Assembly (NCBI RefSeq): GCF_000208925.1
Contig: NW_001914995.1
Coordinates: forward strand, 1-44,003
Direction of reading: 5' to 3'
Length of the DNA: 44,003 bases
Origin: Entamoeba histolytica HM-1:IMSS
Taxonomy: Eukaryota; Evosea; Mastigamoebida; Endamoebidae
A program made the position numbers and the translations under genes. Below the pieces are notes generated by a model. The model worked only from the letters and a program-made list of their open reading frames with translations. It was not told where the DNA came from and ran no database searches. This document shows positions 26,360-34,966 of this stretch, one piece after another. Within the stretch, counting starts at the first letter, position 1, and each line of letters starts with the position of its first letter.

Positions 26360-27640
26360 TTAAATATCTTCAGAAGAGTGATCTCTTAGAACTGCATCAC
26401 TATTACTGTCTCTTCTAGATGAACGAGGAGAAGCAGTAGGAGTATTTGCTTTAGGAGAGTCATTTTCAAGACGATTAATTTCTTCTTGTAATTTAGCAGT
26501 AAGTTCATCTTCATCTTCAATAGCTTTTTGAACAGCTTTTAATTGAGCTTTATATTTTTCTATTTCATCATTTAAATCAGTAATTTCATCTTCAACAGCT
26601 TGAAGACGTTCACTATAAGTATTACTACAAAATTCCAATGACTGTTGCATTTCAGTCATGACACTATCTTCATTTTTTTCTGATTTTAAAGCGTCTTTTA
26701 AAGCTTGAACATCCCTAGTCATTAAAGCTGTTAAAGGTTCAATATTTGATCGAACCAATTCAACGATATTTTTATGAGCATTTGCTTGTAACGAAAAATC
26801 TAATCCACTTTTTTCTGTCATATAACCAGAACGAGGATGAGTAAACATTTCAAATAATTTTGATGCGGAAGAAGTCATAAAATTAGCAATGTCTAAAGGA
26901 ATAGATGATGAAGTTGTTGTTTCATTTAATAATGACTGACATGTTTTACTAAAAGCAGTTAATCTTTTAGCCATTTCAGGTGAAGGAGGTTGAATAGTAT
27001 CCATAACATGTTGAGGTGCATGAAATACAGGAAATACAGTTCTAATAAAGAATAATAAGTTAAAAGTATTTTGTGGTGTTGATTTTACTGATTTTTTATT
27101 TCCAACTTCAACTGAAATAAAACGAAGTAATTGATGAAAATGAGATGGTAATAAATGAACGCAATCAACTAACTTTGTTCCAAACATATGAGCTAATTTA
27201 CAAAATGTATCCATTGACTCTTTATGATTTTCAAGTTCAGGACTATTTAATGCATCTGGATCAAGTTTAGTATCTTCATTAATTAATAATTGAATTACTT
27301 CTTTTGTTACAGCTCTTAAATATGGTAATAAACAAAGATGACAATACTCTCCATATAATCGTGTAAATGATGTATTTCCTCTAAATACTTGTGTCTCTGC
27401 ATTTGTCGTTTCAATTTCTCTTTTTGCAACTTCTTTCATTAAATCAAGTAACTTTCCATGAACATTAAAATATTCTACAAGAAGTCTTGCATTTGTATTA
27501 CATTCCGGTGCCATTTTTCCTTTCACAAATTCAGCACAATAACATCTTAAAAATTCACTATCTCTAACAAATAATAATTGATCGAATTTATATTTATCTC
27601 CATTTGGGTTGTATGTATAATGTGCCTTAAAGAAACTCAT
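26360..27640 (-). CDS. RasGAP domain protein with C-terminal coiled coil
   Basis: 426 aa. It is a GTPase-activating protein for Ras-family GTPases. The RasGAP domain covers about residues 20-290. The arginine-finger motif is VFRGNTSFTRLYGEY with the putative finger Arg87, followed by LPYLRAVTKEVIQLLINEDTKLDPD, which fits the canonical helix after the finger. The FLRFxxPA motif is represented by FFIRTVFPVFHAPQ (about 197-210), with Arg200 in place. A coiled coil follows (about 335-395, LQAVEDEITDLNDEIEKYKA), then a Ser/Arg-rich tail (SPRSSRRDSNS), a probable phosphorylation region. There are no PH, C2 or Sec14 domains, so membrane targeting must be through partners. Entamoeba motility and phagocytosis depend on Ras signalling. 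Confidence 0.85.
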   Translation of the reverse strand: MSFFKAHYTYNPNGDKYKFDQLLFVRDSEFLRCYCAEFVKGKMAPECNTNARLLVEYFNVHGKLLDLMKEVAKREIETTNAETQVFRGNTSFTRLYGEYCHLCLLPYLRAVTKEVIQLLINEDTKLDPDALNSPELENHKESMDTFCKLAHMFGTKLVDCVHLLPSHFHQLLRFISVEVGNKKSVKSTPQNTFNLLFFIRTVFPVFHAPQHVMDTIQPPSPEMAKRLTAFSKTCQSLLNETTTSSSIPLDIANFMTSSASKLFEMFTHPRSGYMTEKSGLDFSLQANAHKNIVELVRSNIEPLTALMTRDVQALKDALKSEKNEDSVMTEMQQSLEFCSNTYSERLQAVEDEITDLNDEIEKYKAQLKAVQKAIEDEDELTAKLQEEINRLENDSPKANTPTASPRSSRRDSNSDAVLRDHSSEDI

Positions 27641-28076
27641 TTTTATTATTTATAGTTTTTTTTTATTATTTTTATTATTATTATTTTTTTTTTAATACAC
27701 TTTTAATATTTTCAATTATTATAATATATTTTGTTATTTACTATAATTATAAAACTAATAGTAAAAATAAAAATAATGAATAATAACAAAAAATTATCTC
27801 AAAAAAATATTCAATTGAATGAAAACAAAAAAATGAGATGACTTTTTAGTCGTGATTATCGCAAAAACCTAAAAAAAAAAAAATAGAGAAGGGGTAGATA
27901 AGAAAATTTAAATCAAAACAAAAAAAGAATAAAAGGAATATAATTTATAAATAATAAATGAGATGATAAAAATTGAAGTTTTTAACTTTTTTTAAGAATA
28001 GCAACGATTTGTCTCAAATAATAAAACAGAGATTTTTTATCTTCTTTAGAAAAATCTTTAATCTTAAAAACATTAA
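27641..28076. other. Non-coding divergent spacer (RasGAP / PP2C)
   Basis: Non-coding A/T-rich interval holding both promoters. A poly-T-rich stretch immediately precedes the RasGAP start on the minus strand. A small GACTTTTTAGTC inverted repeat occurs near 27840. No gene, tRNA or repeat array is seen. Confidence 0.6.
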
Positions 28077-29539
28077 ATGAATGCTCCATCAATTGAACTT
28101 ATTCAAAAGTATTTCTCGAAAAATTTTAAAAAAATGATCGAGGGTATTAAAGAAAAGAAAATACAATTAATTCAAGGAGATTTTACTAAAAGTTTTCAAC
28201 CAACGTTTAGTTATACTATTCGTTCAAGTGATGAATTTGCAATGACAACATTTTCTACATATGCAGTTGTTAATAATAAAAAAGATGGTGATCCAGTTTG
28301 TGATAAAGCAGGAGTATTAAGATATAAAAATGCATTTATTTCATGTATTGCAGATGGTTGTGGATGGGGAGAAAAATCTTCAAAAGCAGCTATTAGTGCT
28401 GTTTCAGGATGTTTAGATTATTTATCACTTTCAATTAAAATGGCAAAAACAACAACTGATATTGCACGGATATTAGTTGAATCATTTGCACATGCACATT
28501 ATAATGTTTGTCATTATCTATTTTTACATATAAATGAGTTAATCAAAAATAGATTATTAAAGAAAAACAGTCCCCAATGCATATTGGTATAACTACATTA
28601 TTAGTTACTTGTACAATTTATGTAGAAAATAGTAAAAAAGTAATTAAACCTTTTACATTACTTCTTTCTGTTGGTGATTGTCGTGCATTTTATGTTAAAA
28701 TGAAATCAAAACAAGCTATTTCATTATGTGGTACTAATAGAACAAAAATTAAAGAAATTCAAAATTGTTCAGGTAGTCTTGGAGCAGCAAACGAGTACTT
28801 GCCAGATTTAAAAGGGTCAGTTCTTTTATTAATAAAAAGTGAAATAGGTGATAAAATTCTCACAGTAACAGATGGGTTTTATGACAATATTTCTTGTATG
28901 TCAGAATTTGTTTTTCCTTTAATTGATAAATCAGCAACATTAGCTGATTTTTTGGAAAGTCTTTCTAAGTTATTAATTGATATAACAGAACCAATAAGAA
29001 AAGAAGTAGTTACAACAAGAAAACTTATTATTAGTAAAGGAAAATTAGATCATTCTACTTCAATTATTTATGATATTGTTAGTCAATATTCTTTAAATCC
29101 AATTAACACTTTCTATCCTTCTATTTTTGATTCATTAATTCCTAATAAAAAAAGAGTGTCTAGTCTTCCTAAAGCATTAGAATTAAAAGGACCAAACCAA
29201 ACTGATCTTACGGATTTATTATCACCTCCAACTACTTGTTTCTCTTCTGTTTTACCTTTTCCTTTTTCTGTACCAATATCTTCTCCAACACCTTCTCCTT
29301 CAATTTGTTCACAAATTGTTAGACTTGATACTTCTCCTTCTAACGATTCTTTACTTAGAAAAAAATCACCTATTCTTTTTCTTGCTCCTACTTCATTTAA
29401 ACGTCATTCAGTTAATCAATTACTCCATCAATCACATTTCCTTCAAACAAAAAATGTCGATGTTCAATCTTTTGCATCAACACCTGTTGAACATCCTTCA
29501 TCTCCGTTCGCTCGTTTCTTCTTAGAAGAAGTCAATTGA
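28077..29539 (+). CDS. PP2C/PPM-family serine/threonine phosphatase (two exons)
   Basis: Exon 1 is 28077-28505 and exon 2 is 28553-29539, joined over a 47-nt intron (phase 0) into 471 aa. The join gives FAHAHYNIIKEKQSPMHIGITTLLVTC, restoring the PPM motif with AHxxI and IGTTTLL. Metal-binding motifs are ADGCGWGEKSSKAA (about 92-105, replacing the usual DGHGG), VGDCRAFYV, VTDGFYDNIS and KLDHSTSI near the end of the domain. The aspartates for the binuclear Mg/Mn site are therefore largely present, but the DGHGG His is Cys. The family with ADGCxWG exists in other eukaryotes. The C-terminal ~150 residues are Ser/Pro/Thr-rich and disordered (SSPTPSPSIC), probably regulatory. Confidence 0.82.
28506..28552 (+). 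other. 47-nt spliceosomal intron in the PP2C gene
   Basis: The donor is GTTTGT and the acceptor is AAATAG. The interior contains TAA and TGA in the upstream frame. The length is typical of the smallest Entamoeba introns, and the splice restores conserved PPM sequence. Confidence 0.85.
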
Positions 29540-30617
29540 TCAATTGTATATTCTATTTCTTAATATTATTATTTACTATTCTTTTGTCATTTCCTTTTTT
29601 TCTTTTGATATTCTATAAATAGAAAACTATTATGTGCCTTTTTTACATTTTTCATATTCATTACTGCATCTTTTTTACACTTTTTAAAAAAATCAACGCG
29701 TTTCATATTTAGTAATAAATCATCTTATTATGTATTTCAAAAATAAAAATAACTTATCGAAAATGAAATAGTTATTTCAAAAAAAATTATTTTAGTTGAC
29801 TCTAATCACTCAAAAATTTTCATGATTATATTGAACGAGATTTTAAATTAAAAATAAAAATATTCGAATATTTTAATTAAAAATTTTGGTTTAAATTGTT
29901 TTAGTTACCATTTTTGGTAGTTCATTTAGAGTGAAAAACTCTAAATAATAAATCACTCACTTATTAATAACTATCTACTAATAAACCAAATGAAAAAAGT
30001 ATTGAACAAGAATATTTCTTTGATAAAAGAAAATGTGTATTAGTTACTTAACTGAAAATAAAATTATTTCTTTTATTAAATATTTTTAATATTAAAATAA
30101 CTTTTTATTATAACTGAAAAGAGGAAAATAAATTGCGTCAGACTAAAATAACATATCTTCTCTTCTCACATAATTATTTTTATTCTTAACATTTTTTAAT
30201 TGATTCGTTAAACTACTTTTTTAAAATATAAAAATTAATTTTTTTTGACTACTGTAACGTTAACAGGAATATTAAATTCAGATAACAGTTATTTATCATA
30301 AAAATAAAAATATCATCACTAACAAAAAATGAAAATTATCTATTTGAAATGTTTTATTAATAAAAAGTTTGTATAATAATATTAACTTTAATTCTTTCAA
30401 CATACCTAATATTAAAAATAGTTTATTGTAATCTTATGAAAATGAATAACCTAAACATTAACATCAAAAGTATAATAAAAAAAAAAGAGTAATAACAAAG
30501 AAATATTAAATCTCACACATAAAAATTTATGTTATATAAAACATATTATTGTATTTATAAAATAAAAAATTAATAATAATAAAATTAATAACTTATAGTA
30601 ATTGATTGATAAAAGTA
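29540..30617. other. 1.08-kb A/T-rich gene-free interval
   Basis: This is the longest gene-free stretch apart from the transposon region, lying between two convergent gene ends. Only short palindromes are seen, for example AAAATATTCGAATATTTT (29857-29874). No open frame, tRNA or tandem repeat is recognisable. A non-coding RNA cannot be excluded. Confidence 0.5.
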
Positions 30618-32006
30618 TTAATAATTGTCATGTCTCAAATTGTTAATTAATGTTTCAAAACCTGTATATAATGGTGAATGACACCAATAAACATTTTGTT
30701 CATTTTGTTCTACTAATTGAACTTCAGATAAAACAATAGAATTTAATGCCTTTGTTGTTTCAAATTTTTTCCAGTTAGCTTTTGAATAAGGTGTCATTCT
30801 ACAATCACCACAAATTAAGACAAGATCAACATCAGAAAAATTATTATTTATTTCAAATGAACAAAAAGTAGTTGAATCAATATGCCCAACAACCATAAGA
30901 ATTTCTATAAATCCTCTCATTAATTCAATTGTCGGATGGATAGCAATTTTTACATTTTTATTTTTTTGTTTTAATAGTTCAACTAAATCATTTAATAAAA
31001 TTTGAGATTGTGATTGAATTAATGAATGGCTTGGTATTATAACTATGTTTTGTGCGTCTAAACACATTTCACTTACTTCTTTTAAGTCAATTTGTGGAAT
31101 ATCTATTTTACGTTTTAAAAAATCAACATCATTTGAGGTAAGTTTATTTGCAAAAATCATTGAAAGTAATGATATTTTCTTTGCTTGACATGAATCAAGT
31201 AAAGTAACTATAAAATACATTCCTACAATACTTCCACAAAATACTACTGTGTTATTATTTCTTATTAGTCCTACTGCAACAACAGTCCATCCACTCAATG
31301 ACTGTAAAATACCCATCATTATAGAAAGATCTGATTGATCAACCATCATTGTAATAAATGAACATAATGCTATTAATAATGCAGTTGTCCAATATAATGC
31401 AAGTTTAGCAGTATTATCATTAACTAAAATAATAAATGAAGATAAAATAATAGATAAAATAAATGTAAAAACAACAAAGAAACTTCTTAAAGGTATTTTT
31501 AATTTATAATGAGGAAGTAATTTAAGAAGTTTAAAAATGACTACTGAATAACCTATTATTCCAGACACACTTGACCACATTCCTATACAAACTTCTACCA
31601 TTAATAAATAAAATAATTGATCTTTTGGTCTTTGAGATGGATTAAAGTAAATTGGAGTTAAAAAATCACCTGTAATTAATACAAGTGATGATATTGAACC
31701 AAATAATGATAATGTACAAATAAATAATGGAAATTGAAATACTTTAAATTTATGTAATATTACTACTCCAATACCAATTCCTAAAACCATTGGTGAAATA
31801 AAGATAGCAATTAATTTAATATCTGAAATAGTTATTATTTGCCAAATTGATACTACAATAAATGATAATAACACTCCTGTTATTGCTAATATACATCCTC
31901 TAAAATATAATTTGGGTTTCTTTAAATAATACAATGAAATACATATTAAACAACAAGTAATAATAAATGACATTTCAACATATGCAGGAAATGAAATAAT
32001 ATCCAT
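30618..32006 (-). CDS. Degenerate transhydrogenase beta (PntB)-like membrane protein
   Basis: 462 aa with nine or so membrane helices (residues 10-290) and a soluble C-terminal domain (about 310-460). It is related to the beta subunit of proton-translocating NAD(P) transhydrogenase. MMGILQSLSGWTVVAVGL (230-247) matches the PntB SMLNSYSGWAAAAxG helix, and NVKIAIHP (351-358), EINNNFSDVDLVLICG (385-400) match the NADP-binding domain. The key functional elements are altered. The nucleotide motif GYGMAVAQAQ is PSHSLIQSQS (325-334). GANDxVNP is GDCRMTPYS (400-408). The proton-channel His of the ILHSF helix aligns with Leu100. It has no PntA domain, unlike the fused Entamoeba transhydrogenase. It is probably a non-catalytic paralogue with a new role. 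Confidence 0.75.
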   Translation of the reverse strand: MDIISFPAYVEMSFIITCCLICISLYYLKKPKLYFRGCILAITGVLLSFIVVSIWQIITISDIKLIAIFISPMVLGIGIGVVILHKFKVFQFPLFICTLSLFGSISSLVLITGDFLTPIYFNPSQRPKDQLFYLLMVEVCIGMWSSVSGIIGYSVVIFKLLKLLPHYKLKIPLRSFFVVFTFILSIILSSFIILVNDNTAKLALYWTTALLIALCSFITMMVDQSDLSIMMGILQSLSGWTVVAVGLIRNNNTVVFCGSIVGMYFIVTLLDSCQAKKISLLSMIFANKLTSNDVDFLKRKIDIPQIDLKEVSEMCLDAQNIVIIPSHSLIQSQSQILLNDLVELLKQKNKNVKIAIHPTIELMRGFIEILMVVGHIDSTTFCSFEINNNFSDVDLVLICGDCRMTPYSKANWKKFETTKALNSIVLSEVQLVEQNEQNVYWCHSPLYTGFETLINNLRHDNY

Positions 32007-32128
32007 TAAATTGGTTTGATTTTATGTTATTTTTTTTTTTCTTTTTTTTTATTTTAATTATTGTTTTATTGTTAATTATTTTACTATTTAAAATAAATTA
32101 TTTAAATTCTTATAACAAAAATGTGTAT

Positions 32129-32332
32129 TTATATCTTTACTGGATGAAATTGCATTGGAATTTGGTCATCATCTTCTTCTAATTCATATTCTTCGTTATT
32201 AATATCACTGAAAGCATCATTGTCATTTTCAATTTCTTCAATTTCATTGTCAACTGAATCAAGGAATGAATAAAAGTCTTGATTTCCAGAAATAAGAGTA
32301 ATTGTTAAAAGGAATATAATAAAGTTGAACAT
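32129..32332 (-). CDS. Small secreted acidic protein
   Basis: 67 aa. The signal peptide is MFNFIIFLLTITLISG. The mature ~50 residues are very acidic (DNEIEEIENDNDAF, EYELEEDDDQ) and end PMQFHPVKI without a KDEL-type signal. An AAAGAACTTA promoter box sits 16 bases before the ATG, which supports a real gene. It lies beside a second acidic secreted protein with similar layout (32438-32764) and near BiP. A low-affinity Ca2+ buffer or a packaging partner of basic proteins is a possible role, which is inference only. Confidence 0.6.
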   Translation of the reverse strand: MFNFIIFLLTITLISGNQDFYSFLDSVDNEIEEIENDNDAFSDINNEEYELEEDDDQIPMQFHPVKI

Positions 32333-32348
32333 AATATATTATTTATTT

Positions 32349-32358
32349 TAAGTTCTTT
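32349..32358 (-). promoter_or_regulatory. GAAC-type promoter element
   Basis: On the minus strand this reads AAAGAACTTA, 16 bases before the ATG of the 67-aa acidic protein. Confidence 0.5.
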
Positions 32359-32437
32359 TTACTTTATGATAACAATTAATTTTTATTTATTTTTGTTTAT
32401 GAAAATTAACTTTAAATCATTACTTTGAATAATTTAG

Positions 32438-32764
32438 TTAAAGATAACCAGCAGAAACAATTTTAATATCTTCATCATCTTCATTCTCATCTTCTTCTTC
32501 ATCTTCATTCTCATCATCATCATCTTCTTCTTCATAACCATCATCATTAATTTCAAAATCCTCTTCATCAAATTCGTAGTCTTCATCATCGTCATCTTCT
32601 AATTCATCATCATCATCTTCTTCCATATCATCATCTTCAAGATCAAATTCATCATAATCATAATCATCATCAAAATCAAAATCAAAGTTAGTTTCTGTTT
32701 CAAAACTATCTTCAGCAAAAACAGTTAAAATTAAAGCAATTAATAAAAAGAAAAGAGAACGCAT
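32438..32764 (-). CDS. Small secreted Asp/Glu-rich protein
   Basis: 108 aa from the ATG at 32764. An upstream in-frame ATG at 32842 would bury the signal peptide, so the downstream one is chosen. The signal peptide is MRSLFFLLIALILTVFA. Residues ~20-100 are almost entirely Asp, Glu, Tyr and Phe (for example DFDFDDDYDYDEFDLEDDD). The end is DIKIVSAGYL. There is no ER-retention signal. The polyacidic tract is encoded by imperfect GAT/GAA trinucleotide repeats. It is divergent from BiP with 116 bases between starts and tandem with the smaller acidic protein. It may bind Ca2+ or basic proteins in the secretory pathway. Confidence 0.65.
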   Translation of the reverse strand: MRSLFFLLIALILTVFAEDSFETETNFDFDFDDDYDYDEFDLEDDDMEEDDDDELEDDDDEDYEFDEEDFEINDDGYEEEDDDDENEDEEEDENEDDEDIKIVSAGYL

Positions 32765-32880
32765 AAATATAAGAATAAATATATTAAGATTAGTTCTTCT
32801 TTTGACTTTTGTTAATATTATGTTATAAATACAATAATTCATTCTTCATAAAATTTAAAAAAACTAAATAATAATAAATA
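32765..32880. promoter_or_regulatory. Divergent promoter, acidic secreted protein / BiP
   Basis: 116 bases separate the chosen start codons. Shared regulation of an ER chaperone and a secreted acidic protein is possible. A GAAC motif reads AAGAACTAAT on the minus strand near 32787-32796. No metazoan-type ER-stress element was recognised. Confidence 0.4.
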
Positions 32881-34863
32881 ATGTTAATATTGTTATTAAC
32901 CCTTTGTATTTGTTCTCTTGCACAAAATAGCGATGTTATTATTGGTATTGACCTTGGTACAACTTTTTCTGCTGTTGGTATTTATAGAGACAGTGGAGTA
33001 GAAATTATTGCCAATGATCAAGGTAATAGAATTACACCATCAGTTGTAGCATTTACTGATCATGACATTCTTGTTGGAGAAGCAGCAAGAAATCAAATAA
33101 CAGAAAACCCAAAGAACACTATATTTGAGATTAAGAGACTTATTGGAAGGACATACGATGACAAAGAAGTTCAACGAGATTTACATATCTTTCCATTTAA
33201 TATTATTAATCAAGACAATAAACCATTCATTAAAGTTACTTTAAAAGGTGAAGAAAAAATTTATTCACCAGAAGAAATAAGTGCTATGATCATTCATAAA
33301 ATGGCTAAAACTGCTTCAGATTATCTTGGAAAAGAAGTTAAAAAAGCTGTTATTACTGTCCCAGCTTATTTCAATGATGCACAAAGACAAGCAACAAAAG
33401 ATGCAGGTACTATTGCTGGACTAGAAGTTTTAAGAATTGTTAATGAACCTACAGCAGCATCAATGGCATTTGGGTTAAATAGTTTTAAAGGAGAGAAACA
33501 AATTTTAGTATTTGATCTTGGAGGGGGAACATTTGATGTGTCATTATTAAATATTGAAAATAATGTATTTGAAGTTATTGCAACATCAGGAGATACTCAT
33601 TTAGGTGGAAGTGATTTTGATCAAAGAATTGCATTATTCTTAGTTGAAATTTGTAAAAGGAAATTTAAAAAAGATCCTTCTGATAACCCACGAGCAATGA
33701 GTAAATTAAGAAAAGAAGCTGAAAAAGCTAAAATTGCTTTAAGTAGCGAAGAACAAACAAAAATTGAAATTGAAGGGTTAATGGAAGGACTTGACTTCTC
33801 TTTTGTTTTAACAAGAGCTCGATTTAATGAATTAAATCTTGATTTATTTAAAAAAACACTTGGACCAGTTAGAATGGTTTTAAGTGATGCAAAATTAGAT
33901 AAAAAAGATGTAGATGAAATTGTACTTGTTGGTGGATCTACTCGTATTCCAAAAGTTCAAGAATTATTACAAGAATTCTTTAATGGAAAAGAACCAAATA
34001 AAGATGTTAATCCAGATGAAGCTGTTGCATATGGAGCTGCTATTCAAGGAGCAGTTTTAAATAATAGTGAAGGAACAAATGATGTTGTATTAGTAGATGC
34101 TACCCCATTAACATTAGGTATTATGACAGCAGGAGGTGTTATGGCATCAATTATTCCAAGAGGAACACATGTACCAACAAAGAAAAGTCAAATTTTTACT
34201 ACCCATGCAGATAATCAAGAACAAGTTGAAATTCAAGTATTTGAAGGAGAAAGAAGTTTAACTAAAGACAATCATTTATTAGGGAAATTTATGTTAGAAG
34301 GAATTAAACGAGCACCAAGAGGAATTCCAAAGATTGAAGTTACTTTTGATGTAGATGTTAATGGAATTTTAAGAGTTTCTGCACAAGATAAAAAATCAGG
34401 AAAGAAAGAAGAAATTACTATTACATCAGAAAAAGGAAGACTAACTGAAGAACAAATTCAAAGAATGGTTAAAGAAGCTCAAGAACGATCAGGAGAAGAT
34501 AACAAAGCAAAAAAAATGATTGAGTCACGAAATGAATTAGAAAATTATGCATATAAAGTTCGAGATGAAGTAATTGATAAAGATAAATTAGCTGATAAAT
34601 TACAAGAAGGTGATAAAAAGACTATTTTAGATGGAGTTGATGAAGTCCTCGATTTCTTAGAACGTGAAATGCATCCAAGTATAGAAAAATGTGAAGAAAT
34701 GTATAAAAAATTAGAACAAATTGTTCATCCAATTTTAAGAAGATATGGAGGAGTACATCATAGAGCTGATGAAAATTTTTATGAAGGAAAAGAAGAGAAT
34801 AAAGAAGAAGATAATTTTGGAAGAGACAGAGATGAAGAAGAAGAAGAGAAAGATGAATTATAA
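32881..34863 (+). CDS. BiP: ER chaperone BiP/GRP78 (Hsp70 family)
   Basis: 660 aa. It is the ATP-dependent chaperone of the ER lumen, assisting translocation and folding. The signal peptide is [15 protein letters not shown]. Hsp70 signatures are [14 protein letters not shown] (about 20-33), [14 protein letters not shown] (near 210) and [16 protein letters not shown] (near 350). The interdomain linker is [13 protein letters not shown]. The substrate domain follows, then a helical lid. A highly acidic tail ends in KDEL, the ER-retrieval signal. Full length and intact motifs indicate a functional protein. It sits in the secretory-pathway company of two acidic secreted proteins. Confidence 0.97.
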   Translation: MLILLLTLCICSLAQNSDVIIGIDLGTTFSAVGIYRDSGVEIIANDQGNRITPSVVAFTDHDILVGEAARNQITENPKNTIFEIKRLIGRTYDDKEVQRDLHIFPFNIINQDNKPFIKVTLKGEEKIYSPEEISAMIIHKMAKTASDYLGKEVKKAVITVPAYFNDAQRQATKDAGTIAGLEVLRIVNEPTAASMAFGLNSFKGEKQILVFDLGGGTFDVSLLNIENNVFEVIATSGDTHLGGSDFDQRIALFLVEICKRKFKKDPSDNPRAMSKLRKEAEKAKIALSSEEQTKIEIEGLMEGLDFSFVLTRARFNELNLDLFKKTLGPVRMVLSDAKLDKKDVDEIVLVGGSTRIPKVQELLQEFFNGKEPNKDVNPDEAVAYGAAIQGAVLNNSEGTNDVVLVDATPLTLGIMTAGGVMASIIPRGTHVPTKKSQIFTTHADNQEQVEIQVFEGERSLTKDNHLLGKFMLEGIKRAPRGIPKIEVTFDVDVNGILRVSAQDKKSGKKEEITITSEKGRLTEEQIQRMVKEAQERSGEDNKAKKMIESRNELENYAYKVRDEVIDKDKLADKLQEGDKKTILDGVDEVLDFLEREMHPSIEKCEEMYKKLEQIVHPILRRYGGVHHRADENFYEGKEENKEEDNFGRDRDEEEEEKDEL

Positions 34864-34966
34864 TTCAATTTCTTAATTTAAATGAAAAGTAGTTTTTGAA
34901 CCAATAAGAATTAAGTAATACAACCCTATATATTAGGGTTAATATACTTCTAAAATTTATTATTCA

